A DNA stretch of 16,209 bases from positions 7,921-24,129 of the forward strand of contig CAJUJZ010000021.1 of NCBI GenBank assembly GCA_910586745.1, in the 5' to 3' direction. The notes beneath the pieces were generated by a model. It worked only from the letters and a program-made list of their open reading frames with translations, searched no databases and was not told the origin of the DNA. Positions 7,631 to 14,777 of the stretch are shown one piece after another. Both the position numbers and the translations under genes were made by a program. The stretch comes from an uncultured Mucispirillum sp. Its GTDB lineage: Bacteria; Chrysiogenota; Deferribacteres; Deferribacterales; Mucispirillaceae. Within the stretch, counting starts at the first letter, position 1. Each line of letters opens with the position of its first letter.

Positions 7631-8401
7631 ATGGCAATAGGTGTATATGATTCTGGTATAGGTGGCTTAACAGTATATAAAGCAGTAGCAGCAAATTTTA
7701 AAAAACAGGATTTAATATATCTTGGCGATGTAGCAAGAGTGCCTTACGGCAACCGTTCAAAAGAAACTATTATCCGTTACAGTGTAGAGTGTGCCTCTTT
7801 TTTAAAAGAAAAATATAATATTTCAGCATTAATTGTTGCCTGCAATACTATTTCTTCCCATGCTTTACCTTTTCTTGCTGAAAACTTAAATATTCCTATA
7901 CTTGGTGTTATAAAACCTGGGGCAAAATATGCTGTAGATTTAACTAAAAATAAAAAAATTGGTGTGCTTGGCACTCATGCAACAGTCAATAGCAAATCTT
8001 ATACACATGCAATAAAAGAAATTCTTACTGATGCTCAAATTTATCAGCAGGCATGCCCTCTTTTTGTGCCGCTTGTAGAAGAAGCCATGATTTCTGGCAA
8101 AGTGGCAGAAACAGTTGTAGAAGAAACTCTTAAAAATATTGCAGAAACTGGCATAGATACTGTAATTTTAGGCTGCACCCACTACCCAGTATTGCAAGCT
8201 TTAATTACAAAATATCTGCCTAATGTATCTATTGTAGACAGCACCCACTATATTATAGAAGATATTAAAAAATTAAACCTGCCTGATACAGAAAAAGGAC
8301 TTAGAGAAGTGCTTGTAACAGATGATACTCCTGCATTTTTATCACTTAAAAATATTCTTGTAGGCAATGTGCCTGTGCAGGTAGTGGATATTAATAAGTA
8401 A
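7631..8401 (+). CDS. murI: Glutamate racemase
   Basis: Interconverts L- and D-glutamate and supplies D-Glu for peptidoglycan precursors, in the cytoplasm. 256 residues, typical length. Motifs: GVYDSGIGGLTV at 4-15, YLGDVARVPYG near 31-41, the first catalytic Cys in VACNT, and the second in GCTHYP near residue 180. The ATG at 7631 has GGAGG 5 nt upstream; an in-frame TTG at 7619 would put that Shine-Dalgarno inside the gene and is rejected. It stands alone on the plus strand with its own promoter and ends about 470 bp before the convergent groEL stop. Confidence 0.96.
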   Translation: MAIGVYDSGIGGLTVYKAVAANFKKQDLIYLGDVARVPYGNRSKETIIRYSVECASFLKEKYNISALIVACNTISSHALPFLAENLNIPILGVIKPGAKYAVDLTKNKKIGVLGTHATVNSKSYTHAIKEILTDAQIYQQACPLFVPLVEEAMISGKVAETVVEETLKNIAETGIDTVILGCTHYPVLQALITKYLPNVSIVDSTHYIIEDIKKLNLPDTEKGLREVLVTDDTPAFLSLKNILVGNVPVQVVDINK

Positions 8402-8405
8402 TATA

Positions 8406-8437
8406 TCATGCTGAACCTACAAGATGAAGCATCTGGA
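8406..8437. repeat. Short imperfect palindrome of a common intergenic type
   Basis: TCATGCTGA (8406-8414) faces AGCATCTGG (8429-8437), with the core ATGCT/AGCAT. It resembles the CATtCTGAg...GAAGaATCT intergenic repeats found dispersed in many bacterial genomes. The resemblance is from memory, and repetition in this genome cannot be seen from one window. Confidence 0.35.
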
Positions 8438-8505
8438 ATATAAAAACTGCCATAATCTTTGAACCTATCCAAAAATTTTGCTATATAAGCCATTTTGAGA
8501 CTGGT

Positions 8506-8533
8506 TTTACAAGCGAAAAATCTAAATTATATA
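8506..8533 (+). promoter_or_regulatory. Possible promoter upstream of a candidate small RNA
   Basis: TTTACA (8506-8511) and TATATA (8528-8533) are 16 bp apart, and no open reading frame follows. In AT-rich DNA such matches are easily found by chance, so support is weak. Confidence 0.3.
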
Positions 8534-8560
8534 TATTATAGCAGTGCATAATGTATTTAA

Positions 8561-8660
8561 ATTAGCTAGTTTTAGATACTTCGCCTTTTAGGCTCAGTAA
8601 GACACGGAAGCAGGCTCAGGACTAGCCATCTGAAAGTGAACGATGGACAAACTTGTTTCG
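8561..8660 (+). ncRNA. Candidate structured RNA, family not recognised
   Basis: A stretch less AT-rich than its surroundings without a reading frame. Possible helices: GCTAGT (8565-8570) with ACTAGC (8621-8626), enclosing a small GCC/GGC hairpin (8583-8593), then CCATC (8626-8630) with GATGG (8642-8646) around a 10-nt loop. An 8-bp near-repeat, AGGCTCAG, occurs at 8590 and 8612. It is not tmRNA, RNase P, 6S or a clear SRP RNA. The strand is a guess from the promoter-like element at 8506. No intrinsic terminator follows closely on the plus strand; the nearest, at 8796-8817, could serve. Confidence 0.3.
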
Positions 8661-8785
8661 GCAGCAAAAAAACTAAATTATTTATATTACAAATGTAAAA
8701 TAAATCAATAAAGATTTTTATATTTAAGATAGCAAAATTTTAAGATATTATCTAAAAACCTTATAATTTAATTGAGATTTTACAT

Positions 8786-8817
8786 AAAACAAAAACCGCC
8801 GTATTTTAATACGGCGG
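8786..8817 (-). terminator. Rho-independent terminator of groESL
   Basis: CCGCCGTATT and AATACGGCGG (8796-8817) form a strong GC-based hairpin with a tiny loop. On the minus strand it is followed by TTTTTGTTTT (8795-8786). It lies 54 bp past the groEL stop. The plus strand also has a T-rich tail (8819-8825), so it may work in both directions. Confidence 0.92.
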
Positions 8818-8871
8818 ATATTTTTATTATTTACATGTATTAATGTATGAATATGGTAAGGTTAAAACCTA

Positions 8872-10512
8872 TTACATCATACCCATGCCACCCATACCAC
8901 CCATGCCGCCCATATCAGGAACTGCTGGAGCTGCTTTTTCTTTAATTTCAGTGATAACTGCTTCTGTTGTAATCATAAGACCAGCAACTGATGCAGCATT
9001 TTGTAATGCTGAACGAGTAACTTTAGTAGGGTCAATAACACCTGCAGCCATCATATCTTCATAAGTTTCTGAGTAAGCATTGAAACCATAGTTAATGTTT
9101 TTGCTTGCTTTAATTTTATTTACAATAACACTTGATTCAAGACCTGCATTTTCAACAATCTGGCGTAATGGGTATTCTAATGCTCTAGCAATAATATTTA
9201 CACCAACCTGCTGTTCTTGAGAAACTTTTAAGTTTTTCAAAGCTGATGCAGTTCTTACTAATGCAACACCACCTCCAGGAACGATACCTTCTTCAACTGC
9301 TGCTTTTGTAGCTGCAAGAGCATCTTCAACTCTGTGTTTTTTCTCTTTCATTTCAGTTTCTGTTGCAGCACCAACTTTAATTACTGCTACACCACCAATT
9401 AATTTAGCAAGGCGTTCTTGAAGTTTTTCTCTGTCATAGTCGCTTGTAGTATCTTCAATTTGTTTTTTAATTTGGTTAACCCTCGCTTTAATGTCTTCAG
9501 GGTTACCAGCACCTTCAACGATAGTAGTGTTATCTTTATCAATAACAATTTTTTTAGCCCTGCCTAAGTCTTCAAGTTCAACACTTTCTATTTTGATGCC
9601 TAAATCATCAGTGATAACCTGACCACCAGTTAAAGTAGCAATATCTTTAAGCATTTCTTTTCTTCTGTCGCCAAAGCCTGGAGCTTTAACAGCTACACAG
9701 TTTAATGTGCCGCGAAGTTTATTTAATACAAGTGTTGCAAGAGCTTCACCTTCAATATCTTCTGCAATAATAACAAATGGAGCATTAACTTTTGCAAGTT
9801 TTTCTAATACTGGAAGAATATCTTTCATATTAGATATTTTTTTCTCATGGATAATAATGTAAGCATTTTCTATAACTGCTTCCATAGTATCTGGGTTATT
9901 AACAAAATATGGAGAAAGGTAGCCTCTGTCAAACTGCATACCTTCAACTACATCTAAAACAGTTTCCATAGATTTATTTTCTTCAATAGTGATAACACCG
10001 TCTTTACCAACTTTATCCATTGCTTTTGCAATAATACCGCCGATTTCACTATCGTTATTAGCAGAAATTGTACCAACCTGTTCAATTTCTTTATTAGTGC
10101 TTACTACTTTTGAAATTTTTTGAAGTTCTACAATAACAGCTTCTACAGCTTTATCAATACCTCTTTTAATTTCCATAGGGTTAGCACCAGCTACAACATT
10201 TTTCATACCGTCTCTGTAAATATATTGAGCAAGTACAGTTGCAGTAGTAGTGCCGTCACCTGCTACATCGTTAGTTTTAGAAGCAACTTCTTTAACCATT
10301 TGAGCACCGATATTTTCAAGAGGGTCTGCAAGTTCTACCTCTTTTGCAACACTTACACCATCTTTAGTGATTAATGGTGTTCCAAATTTTTTTTCTATAA
10401 CAACATTTCTTCCTTTTGGTCCAAGTGTAACTTTAACTGCATTTGCAAGCTGGTCAACACCACGCATAATAGCCTGACGAGCATCTTCACTGAATGTAAT
10501 ATTTTTAGCCAT
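8872..10512 (-). CDS. groEL: Chaperonin GroEL (Hsp60)
   Basis: The 60-kDa subunit of the ATP-driven double-ring folding chamber, working with the GroES cap in the cytoplasm. 546 residues, normal length. Visible marks: the N-terminal MAKNITFSEDAR, TLGPKGRNV (29-37) and GDGTTTATV (85-93) in the ATP site, the apical segment around 190-370, VEEGIVPGGGVAL of the returning equatorial domain, and a C-terminal GGM-repeat tail ending in GMM. An AGGAG site sits about 9 nt upstream of the ATG. It follows groES by 35 bp and is heat-regulated through the shared CIRCE element. Codon use looks cleaner than in neighbouring genes, as expected for a highly expressed gene. Confidence 0.99.
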   Translation of the reverse strand: MAKNITFSEDARQAIMRGVDQLANAVKVTLGPKGRNVVIEKKFGTPLITKDGVSVAKEVELADPLENIGAQMVKEVASKTNDVAGDGTTTATVLAQYIYRDGMKNVVAGANPMEIKRGIDKAVEAVIVELQKISKVVSTNKEIEQVGTISANNDSEIGGIIAKAMDKVGKDGVITIEENKSMETVLDVVEGMQFDRGYLSPYFVNNPDTMEAVIENAYIIIHEKKISNMKDILPVLEKLAKVNAPFVIIAEDIEGEALATLVLNKLRGTLNCVAVKAPGFGDRRKEMLKDIATLTGGQVITDDLGIKIESVELEDLGRAKKIVIDKDNTTIVEGAGNPEDIKARVNQIKKQIEDTTSDYDREKLQERLAKLIGGVAVIKVGAATETEMKEKKHRVEDALAATKAAVEEGIVPGGGVALVRTASALKNLKVSQEQQVGVNIIARALEYPLRQIVENAGLESSVIVNKIKASKNINYGFNAYSETYEDMMAAGVIDPTKVTRSALQNAASVAGLMITTEAVITEIKEKAAPAVPDMGGMGGMGGMGMM

Positions 10513-10547
10513 TTTATGTAATCTCCTAAATAGTTTTTAATTAATTA

Positions 10548-10838
10548 TTATCCAATGATACCTAATATATCATCTTCTCTCATAATAAGAAGGTCTTCAC
10601 CCTCTATTTTAACTTCTGTGCCAGCATATTTACTGAAAAGAACTTTATCTCCAGCTTTTACTGTTGGTTTTATAACATTACCATTATCTAAATATTTACC
10701 TGCACCAACTGCAATTACTTCACCTTCTTGTGGTTTTTCTTTTGCAGAATCAGGAATAAAAATACCTGATGCAGTTTTTTCTTCGCTTTCAAAGCGTTTA
10801 ACAATTACTCTGTCTTGTAAAGGTTGGATTTTAGCCAT
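10548..10838 (-). CDS. groES: Co-chaperonin GroES
   Basis: 96 residues; it forms the heptameric lid of GroEL. Family marks: MAKIQPLQDRVIVKR at the start, the mobile loop EEKTASGIFIPDSAKEKPQEG (about 19-39) that binds GroEL, VKAGDKVLFSKYAGTEV, and a C-terminal ILGI. The start is the ATG at 10838, with GAGG 4 nt and AGGAGG about 12 nt upstream. A frame open to 10904 would add 22 residues, but it begins inside the CIRCE operator and lacks homology to any GroES start, so it is leader sequence. First gene of the groESL pair. Confidence 0.98.
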   Translation of the reverse strand: MAKIQPLQDRVIVKRFESEEKTASGIFIPDSAKEKPQEGEVIAVGAGKYLDNGNVIKPTVKAGDKVLFSKYAGTEVKIEGEDLLIMREDDILGIIG

Positions 10839-10897
10839 TATACCTCTTAGCCTCCTGTATTGATAAATTATATTTAATAATTTCGTGCAGTTTATAA

Positions 10898-10924
10898 TTA
10901 GCACTCACTTTTTCTGAGTGCTAA
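10898..10924. promoter_or_regulatory. CIRCE operator (HrcA binding site)
   Basis: Perfect consensus TTAGCACTC (10898-10906), a 9-nt spacer, then GAGTGCTAA (10916-10924). CIRCE is the binding site of the HrcA repressor, which shuts groESL at normal temperature and releases it on heat stress. Its position 60 bp upstream of the groES ATG, overlapping the promoter end, is typical. hrcA itself is not in this window. Confidence 0.98.
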
Positions 10925-10951
10925 TATTACAATTATAGCAAAAAAAAGCAA
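10924..10951 (-). promoter_or_regulatory. groESL promoter
   Basis: On the minus strand TTGCTT (10951-10946) is followed after 16 bp by TAATAT (10929-10924), directly abutting CIRCE. A perfect TATAAT also lies at 10937-10932, but its minus-35 is poor. Either choice places the transcript start in or at the operator, fitting repression by HrcA. Confidence 0.5.
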
Positions 10952-11002
10952 GGGAAAATTTTAAAAATATGAAAAAAATTACATATTTTCTGCAAAAAAC
11001 AG

Positions 11003-11677
11003 CTATTCTTTAATATAACCTAAGTCATAGAGGCTTGAATATTCATTTTGGCATACTATTATATGGTCTCTTAGTTTTATGCCAAGAGTGGAAAGTGATT
11101 CTGATACTATATTTGTAAGCTCTATATCTTTTTGTGATGGACTGCTGTCACCTGATGGGTGGTTATGTGCGATAACAACGCTTACTGCCTTATTTTTAAG
11201 TGCATATTCTGCTATCTGTCTAGGGTATACTATCGCATTATTTACAACACCCTCTGTCATTATTTTCTTATTAATAAGGAAACCTTTACTGTTTAAAAGG
11301 ATTACTGCAAAATTTTCATTTTCTGCAAACCCAATATGATATTTTAAAAGCCTGTATATCTGTTCAGGACTTGAAAGAGGCTGCTTTGCTTCATAATATG
11401 AATTTTCTATCCTGTTATAAAATTCAGCAGCTATTCTTAAAAATCTTTCAGTTTCTTTTCCTGCACCATCAATCTGCTGGCAGTTAGCATTAAAAATATT
11501 GCCAATAGAGCCTGTCTGTGTAAGCATTTCTTTTGCCATAGGCTTTACATCTTTTCTTGGTATACAGTAACCAAGCATTAATTCTAATATTTCATAATCA
11601 GCTAAAACTGATGGTGCTTCGTCAAATTTCTTTTTCAGTCGCTGTCTGTGACCTTGATAATGGGGTTTTTTATCCAT
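11003..11677 (-). CDS. radC: RadC family JAB/MPN-domain protein
   Basis: 224 residues. The N-terminal part (about 1-95) is helical with a worn helix-hairpin-helix (QQIDGAGKETERFLRI). The C-terminal part is a JAB1/MPN metalloprotease-like domain with the full JAMM signature: HNHPSGDSSPSQKD at 171-184, so His171, His173 and Asp184 fit zinc binding. The family was long linked to DNA repair, but that role has been disputed and the true substrate is not settled. It is the last gene of a unit with the ABC-F ATPase and the barrel protein (5 nt gap upstream). Downstream only a weak AT-rich hairpin (10964-10989) is seen before the groES promoter. Confidence 0.93.
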   Translation of the reverse strand: MDKKPHYQGHRQRLKKKFDEAPSVLADYEILELMLGYCIPRKDVKPMAKEMLTQTGSIGNIFNANCQQIDGAGKETERFLRIAAEFYNRIENSYYEAKQPLSSPEQIYRLLKYHIGFAENENFAVILLNSKGFLINKKIMTEGVVNNAIVYPRQIAEYALKNKAVSVVIAHNHPSGDSSPSQKDIELTNIVSESLSTLGIKLRDHIIVCQNEYSSLYDLGYIKE

Positions 11678-11682
11678 ATATA

Positions 11683-12381
11683 TTAAAACTTAATTCCCAG
11701 TTCTGCTCCAATACTGAAACCAGATAACGATGAAATATATGGATTATTCAGCGGTGTAAAATCATATAAATATTCACCAAATACTCGTACAGATAATATA
11801 TGGTAGCTGTACTGCAGACCAGCCTGTGCAAGTATAGCACCGCCAGATAAATTCTGTTTGCTTTCTGTTTCATTTTGAATTGTATTTAAGTTACCAAAAG
11901 TATAAGCAGCACCAATACTGCCAAAAGGTGCAATAGAACCAAGAGATAAATCAATAGGATATAAACCAGTTGCCATTACCCCTATATTATATACAGTTCC
12001 TTTAAACTGAGTAGATACACCGCCTATATCAAAACTTTTTTTGCCATCTGCATACTGTAGAAACGCCTGTACTTGAAAGTTTTTATTAAAATCGTATGCA
12101 CCACCAATTTTTAACTTGTTCTGAAAGATATTCAGATATTTGCTGTCTGGCATAAAATAATTATAGCCTACACGCAAAGACCATTTTTTTTCATCAATTC
12201 TGTCAAGTGAGATTTTTTTCTTATTAAAATCAGGCTTGCCTTTTGAATTTGTTTTCACATCACTTGTCTGCTCTTTTGGTGCGTCAGCTTTTTCAGCTTT
12301 AGTATCAGTTTCTGCTGCTTCCTGAGAAAAAACCTGCACTGCAAATAACATACATAATAATGTCAGTAATAATTTTTTCAT
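11683..12381 (-). CDS. Outer-membrane beta-barrel protein with signal peptide
   Basis: 232 residues. A clear Sec signal (MKKLLLTLLCMLFAVQVFS, probable cleavage before Gln20) precedes a charged, Lys/Asp-rich periplasmic or flexible stretch (about 20-60). Alternating-residue strands then run to the end: WSLRVGYNYFMP, KIGGAYDFNKNFQVQAFLQYAD, GTVYNIGVMATGLYP, IAPFGSIGAAYTFG, AILAQAGLQYSYH, VRVFGEYLYDF and FSIGAELGIKF. About eight strands ending in a terminal Phe fit a small OmpA/OmpW-like barrel assembled by BAM. The start is the ATG at 12381, with AGGA 8 nt upstream; a GTG/ATG three codons earlier has no usable ribosome site. Specific substrate unknown. Confidence 0.85.
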   Translation of the reverse strand: MKKLLLTLLCMLFAVQVFSQEAAETDTKAEKADAPKEQTSDVKTNSKGKPDFNKKKISLDRIDEKKWSLRVGYNYFMPDSKYLNIFQNKLKIGGAYDFNKNFQVQAFLQYADGKKSFDIGGVSTQFKGTVYNIGVMATGLYPIDLSLGSIAPFGSIGAAYTFGNLNTIQNETESKQNLSGGAILAQAGLQYSYHILSVRVFGEYLYDFTPLNNPYISSLSGFSIGAELGIKF

Positions 12382-12395
12382 AACACCCATCCTTT

Positions 12396-14246
12396 TTATT
12401 CTTCTATTTGATTTAATTTATTTTTGTATTCCTGCTGTTTTGATTCCAGTTCTGCATAAGCACTGTCAAGCTGACTAAAGGCTTCATCAATCAATTTATT
12501 AAGCTCCGCTAGTCTTTTACCATATTCTCCAATTAAAAGTCCATTGTTATTCGATGATGCTTCAATTAATAATTCATTTAATTCTGCCACTTCCTGTTCA
12601 TAAATGATGATATTATTTTCAAGATTTTCTACTGCCTGTTCTAAAGGCTTAATAACTTTATTTTTTTCAGAAATTATTTCACTGCGTAGTTTTCGTGTAT
12701 CTTTTTTATTAAGCTTTGTTTTTGCTTCCTTTATTTTAGCAGCATTTTCTTCCTGCCAGCCTTCTTTTTCTAAAAATTCTTCATAAGTGCCTTCAAATAC
12801 ATAAGGATATTCATCCTGAAACACTATTAACCTGTTTGCAAGAGCGTGCAGAAACATTTCATTGTGGGTTACCATTATAACAGCTCCCGGGAAATTATCA
12901 ACTGCTTCTATTAAAGAATCGCATGCATCCATATCTAAATGGTTTGTTGGCTCATCCATCATTAATACATTCTGTGGGCTTGCTATTATTTTGCCAAGCA
13001 TAACACGGCTTTTTTCCCCACCTGAAAGCACCTTTATTTTTTTAAGAGCTGCATCCTGCTCAAAAAGCATAGCTCCGCATATATTTCTAACATATGTTCT
13101 GTCAAATGTATCTGAAACAGACTGTATTTCTTCTTCAATAGTATTATCTGGATTTAAGGAAGATACATTTGTCTGCTCATAATACCCTTTTACGCATCCT
13201 GTATGATATATAACATTTCCACTTGCAGCGGGAAGAATACCTGCAAGCACTTTTAAAAGAGTAGATTTACCCTTACCGTTTTTACCAATTACTGCAATCT
13301 TGTCTTCGCTTCCTATGATTATTGATAAATCATTGATTAAAAATTTCCTACCGTCATAAGAAAAGGAAATATTTTCCGCTCTCATTATCTGTTTTGATGT
13401 GACAGGCTTATATTTAAAAGCAAATTCAAGGTTTTTAATGGTTTCAAGCTTTTCCTTTTTTTCCATTTTATTAAGAGTTTTTATGCGGCTCTGCACAAGC
13501 CCAGCAAGGCGTGCCTTTGCTCTAAACCTTGTTATATATTGCTCAAATTCTTTTCGCTTCTGCTCATCATTTATGCGTGTTTTTTCATATATTTCTTCAT
13601 CGCGGGCTATCTGTTCATAAAACTTATCAGTTTTCCCATCTATTTTACGCACTTTTGCTCTGTGAATACCTGCAGTATGGGTAACAATGTCATCCATAAA
13701 CTGCCTGTCGTGAGTGATAAGTAAAAGCTCACCTTTCCATGAATTTAAAAAGCCTTTCAGCCACCTGACCGATACAATATCAAGATAGTTTGTAGGTTCA
13801 TCAAGAAGCAGTAAATCTGGGCTAGAAAGTAAAGTCTGGGCAAGCATAAGCCGCACTTGAAAACCACCTGAAAAAGATGACGGGGCTTTCTCCATATCTT
13901 CTTCTTTAAACCCTAAACCAAAAAGAATTTTTTCAGCTTTCCATTTATCATGAATTTCTTCATCAGAAAGTCCAAGCATAGCTTCTTCTATCACTGCATT
14001 TTTCTCAAACTTAATATGCTGCTTTAAAAAACCTATTTTATAGTTTTTTGGAATAGAAACTTTTCCGCTGTCTGCTTCTTCTTCCCCAGTAATAATACGC
14101 ATAAGAGTTGTTTTGCCGTTGCCGTTTCTGCCAACAAGTCCTATACGCTCACCCTTGTTAATATTAAAGGTAACATTTTCAAATAAAATTTTTGAGCCGT
14201 AGCTTTTAGAAACATTATCAAAACTAATCATAGATGTATTTTTCAT
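12396..14246 (-). CDS. ABC-F family ATPase (Uup/YheS-like)
   Basis: 616 residues, a soluble twin-ATPase without membrane segments. Domain 1: Walker A GRNGNGKT (39-46), signature FSGGFQ, Walker B LLLLDEPTNYLD, switch THDRQF. The linker (about 195-290) is highly charged and helical, where ABC-F proteins contact tRNA on the ribosome. Domain 2: GKNGKGKST, LSGGEKSR, MMDEPTNHLD and THNEMF. The C-terminal 90 residues form a coiled coil, as in Uup and YheS. ABC-F proteins act on ribosomes; no residues here specifically indicate antibiotic resistance, so a housekeeping role is more likely. The ATG at 14246 has no Shine-Dalgarno; an in-frame ATG six codons in is equally possible. First gene of the unit with the barrel protein and radC. 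Confidence 0.93.
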   Translation of the reverse strand: MKNTSMISFDNVSKSYGSKILFENVTFNINKGERIGLVGRNGNGKTTLMRIITGEEEADSGKVSIPKNYKIGFLKQHIKFEKNAVIEEAMLGLSDEEIHDKWKAEKILFGLGFKEEDMEKAPSSFSGGFQVRLMLAQTLLSSPDLLLLDEPTNYLDIVSVRWLKGFLNSWKGELLLITHDRQFMDDIVTHTAGIHRAKVRKIDGKTDKFYEQIARDEEIYEKTRINDEQKRKEFEQYITRFRAKARLAGLVQSRIKTLNKMEKKEKLETIKNLEFAFKYKPVTSKQIMRAENISFSYDGRKFLINDLSIIIGSEDKIAVIGKNGKGKSTLLKVLAGILPAASGNVIYHTGCVKGYYEQTNVSSLNPDNTIEEEIQSVSDTFDRTYVRNICGAMLFEQDAALKKIKVLSGGEKSRVMLGKIIASPQNVLMMDEPTNHLDMDACDSLIEAVDNFPGAVIMVTHNEMFLHALANRLIVFQDEYPYVFEGTYEEFLEKEGWQEENAAKIKEAKTKLNKKDTRKLRSEIISEKNKVIKPLEQAVENLENNIIIYEQEVAELNELLIEASSNNNGLLIGEYGKRLAELNKLIDEAFSQLDSAYAELESKQQEYKNKLNQIEE

Positions 14247-14274
14247 TTTTTTATGATTTTGGCAAGTATTTTTT

Positions 14275-14291
14275 TTGGCACATTGATTGCT
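14275..14291 (+). promoter_or_regulatory. Sigma-54 (RpoN) promoter
   Basis: TTGGCAC, five bases, TTGCT: the GG and GC pairs are spaced as in the minus-24/minus-12 consensus, and both halves match except two bases in the middle. The predicted start is near 14302, giving a 35-nt leader before the 71-residue gene, which has its own AAGGAG. No enhancer site was identified. Confidence 0.75.
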
Positions 14292-14336
14292 ATAAAGACA
14301 GCATAAGCCAAGCAGGGTGGCAAAGGAGCGTTTATA

Positions 14337-14552
14337 ATGACTGATTCTCTATTAATTTCTAATTCTAACCAGTATGCAGCATATACTGCAGCAAGCAAAA
14401 ATGAAAAAAGTGTATCAGAACTTTCCAAACTTCTGCGTGGAGAAAAAGTAGATAACAGTAAATCCAATTCAGAAGACGCAGGAATGTCTATGGATAAAGT
14501 AATTATTTCGAAAGAGGCGTTGGAACGATTACAAGCTGTAAATATGGCTTAA
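14337..14552 (+). CDS. Small protein of unknown function under sigma-54 control
   Basis: 71 residues, hydrophilic, no signal peptide or membrane segment. The N-terminal half is rich in Ser, Asn and Ala (MTDSLLISNSNQYAAYTAAS), the middle is charged (SELSKLLRGEKVDNSKS), and the end reads DKVIISKEALERLQAVNMA. The DKVxISxEA motif also occurs in the anti-sigma factor FlgM and in other small flagellum-associated proteins, but here it sits at the C-terminus and the sigma-28-binding part of FlgM is absent, so it is not called FlgM. An AAGGAG site sits 8-9 nt before the ATG. It is divergent from the ABC-F gene. The sigma-54 promoter fits a flagellar or stress regulon, which is inference. Confidence 0.75.
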   Translation: MTDSLLISNSNQYAAYTAASKNEKSVSELSKLLRGEKVDNSKSNSEDAGMSMDKVIISKEALERLQAVNMA

Positions 14553-14585
14553 TATCGGCAAGATTAATATCCGCCAAATATTTTT
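14551..14585 (+). terminator. Weak terminator-like hairpin after the small gene
   Basis: AATAT-GGC (14551-14559) can pair with GCC-ATATT (14573-14582) across a small internal loop, followed by TTT. It begins at the stop codon of the small gene. The stem has only three GC pairs, so support is limited. Confidence 0.35.
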
Positions 14586-14637
14586 CACAAGCCGTCAGAT
14601 TGTTTTAACGCATAAACATAATAATATCCTTCCGACA

Positions 14638-14709
14638 ATGGAATTATCCTCTGCCTGTTTCATTTATAAGCAACCGCCAATTTAGCTTAGAAACAGGCAG
14701 GGAGTCCAT
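14638..14709. repeat. 72-nt extended hairpin
   Basis: Nested inverted repeats: ATGGA/TCCAT (outer), CTGCCTGTTTC (14651-14661) with an exact 11-bp partner (14690-14700), then TAAGC/GCTTA around a 13-nt loop. A 5-nt bulge interrupts the left side. No T-run follows on either strand, so it does not look like a terminator. It may be a structured RNA, a REP-like element or a mobile-element remnant. Confidence 0.6.
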
Positions 14710-14721
14710 TATCAAAAGTAT

Positions 14722-14742
14722 GTATTATGTATTATGTATTAT
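14722..14742. repeat. Three tandem GTATTAT heptamers
   Basis: Exact direct repeat of seven bases, three copies, in a non-coding stretch between the hairpin and the broken gene. Too short to judge any role. Confidence 0.7.
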
Positions 14743-14777
14743 GTAAATCATAAAACATAATCTATATTATTTAACTC

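Larger units (their letters stand above)
8402..8871. other. 470-bp convergent intergenic region, no protein gene
   Basis: It lies between the ends of murI and groEL. It holds a short palindromic repeat (8406-8437), a possible promoter (8506-8533), a more GC-rich stretch with potential RNA structure (about 8561-8660), about 120 bp of plain AT-rich sequence, and the groEL terminator (8786-8817). The region 8403-8493 also reads openly on the minus strand (for example AKFLDRFKDYGSFYIPDASS), but that frame runs into murI and has no gene-like start signal. Confidence 0.7.

Noticed and set aside
8590..8626. Signal recognition particle (4.5S) RNA
   Set aside because: ACACGGAAGCAG recalls the GGAA-loop domain, but the strictly conserved symmetric loop and the AGCAGCC strand after the tetraloop do not fit.
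10839..10904. 22-residue N-terminal extension of GroES
   Set aside because: It starts inside the CIRCE element, has no homology to GroES proteins, and two Shine-Dalgarno-like sites precede the conserved MAKIQPL start.
12396..14246. Antibiotic-resistance ABC-F determinant
   Set aside because: Family membership is clear, but the C-terminal coiled coil fits housekeeping Uup/YheS types and no resistance-specific feature is visible.
14337..14552. Calling the small gene flgM
   Set aside because: Only the DKVxISxEA motif agrees. The C-terminal sigma-28-binding helices of FlgM are absent and the length is short.
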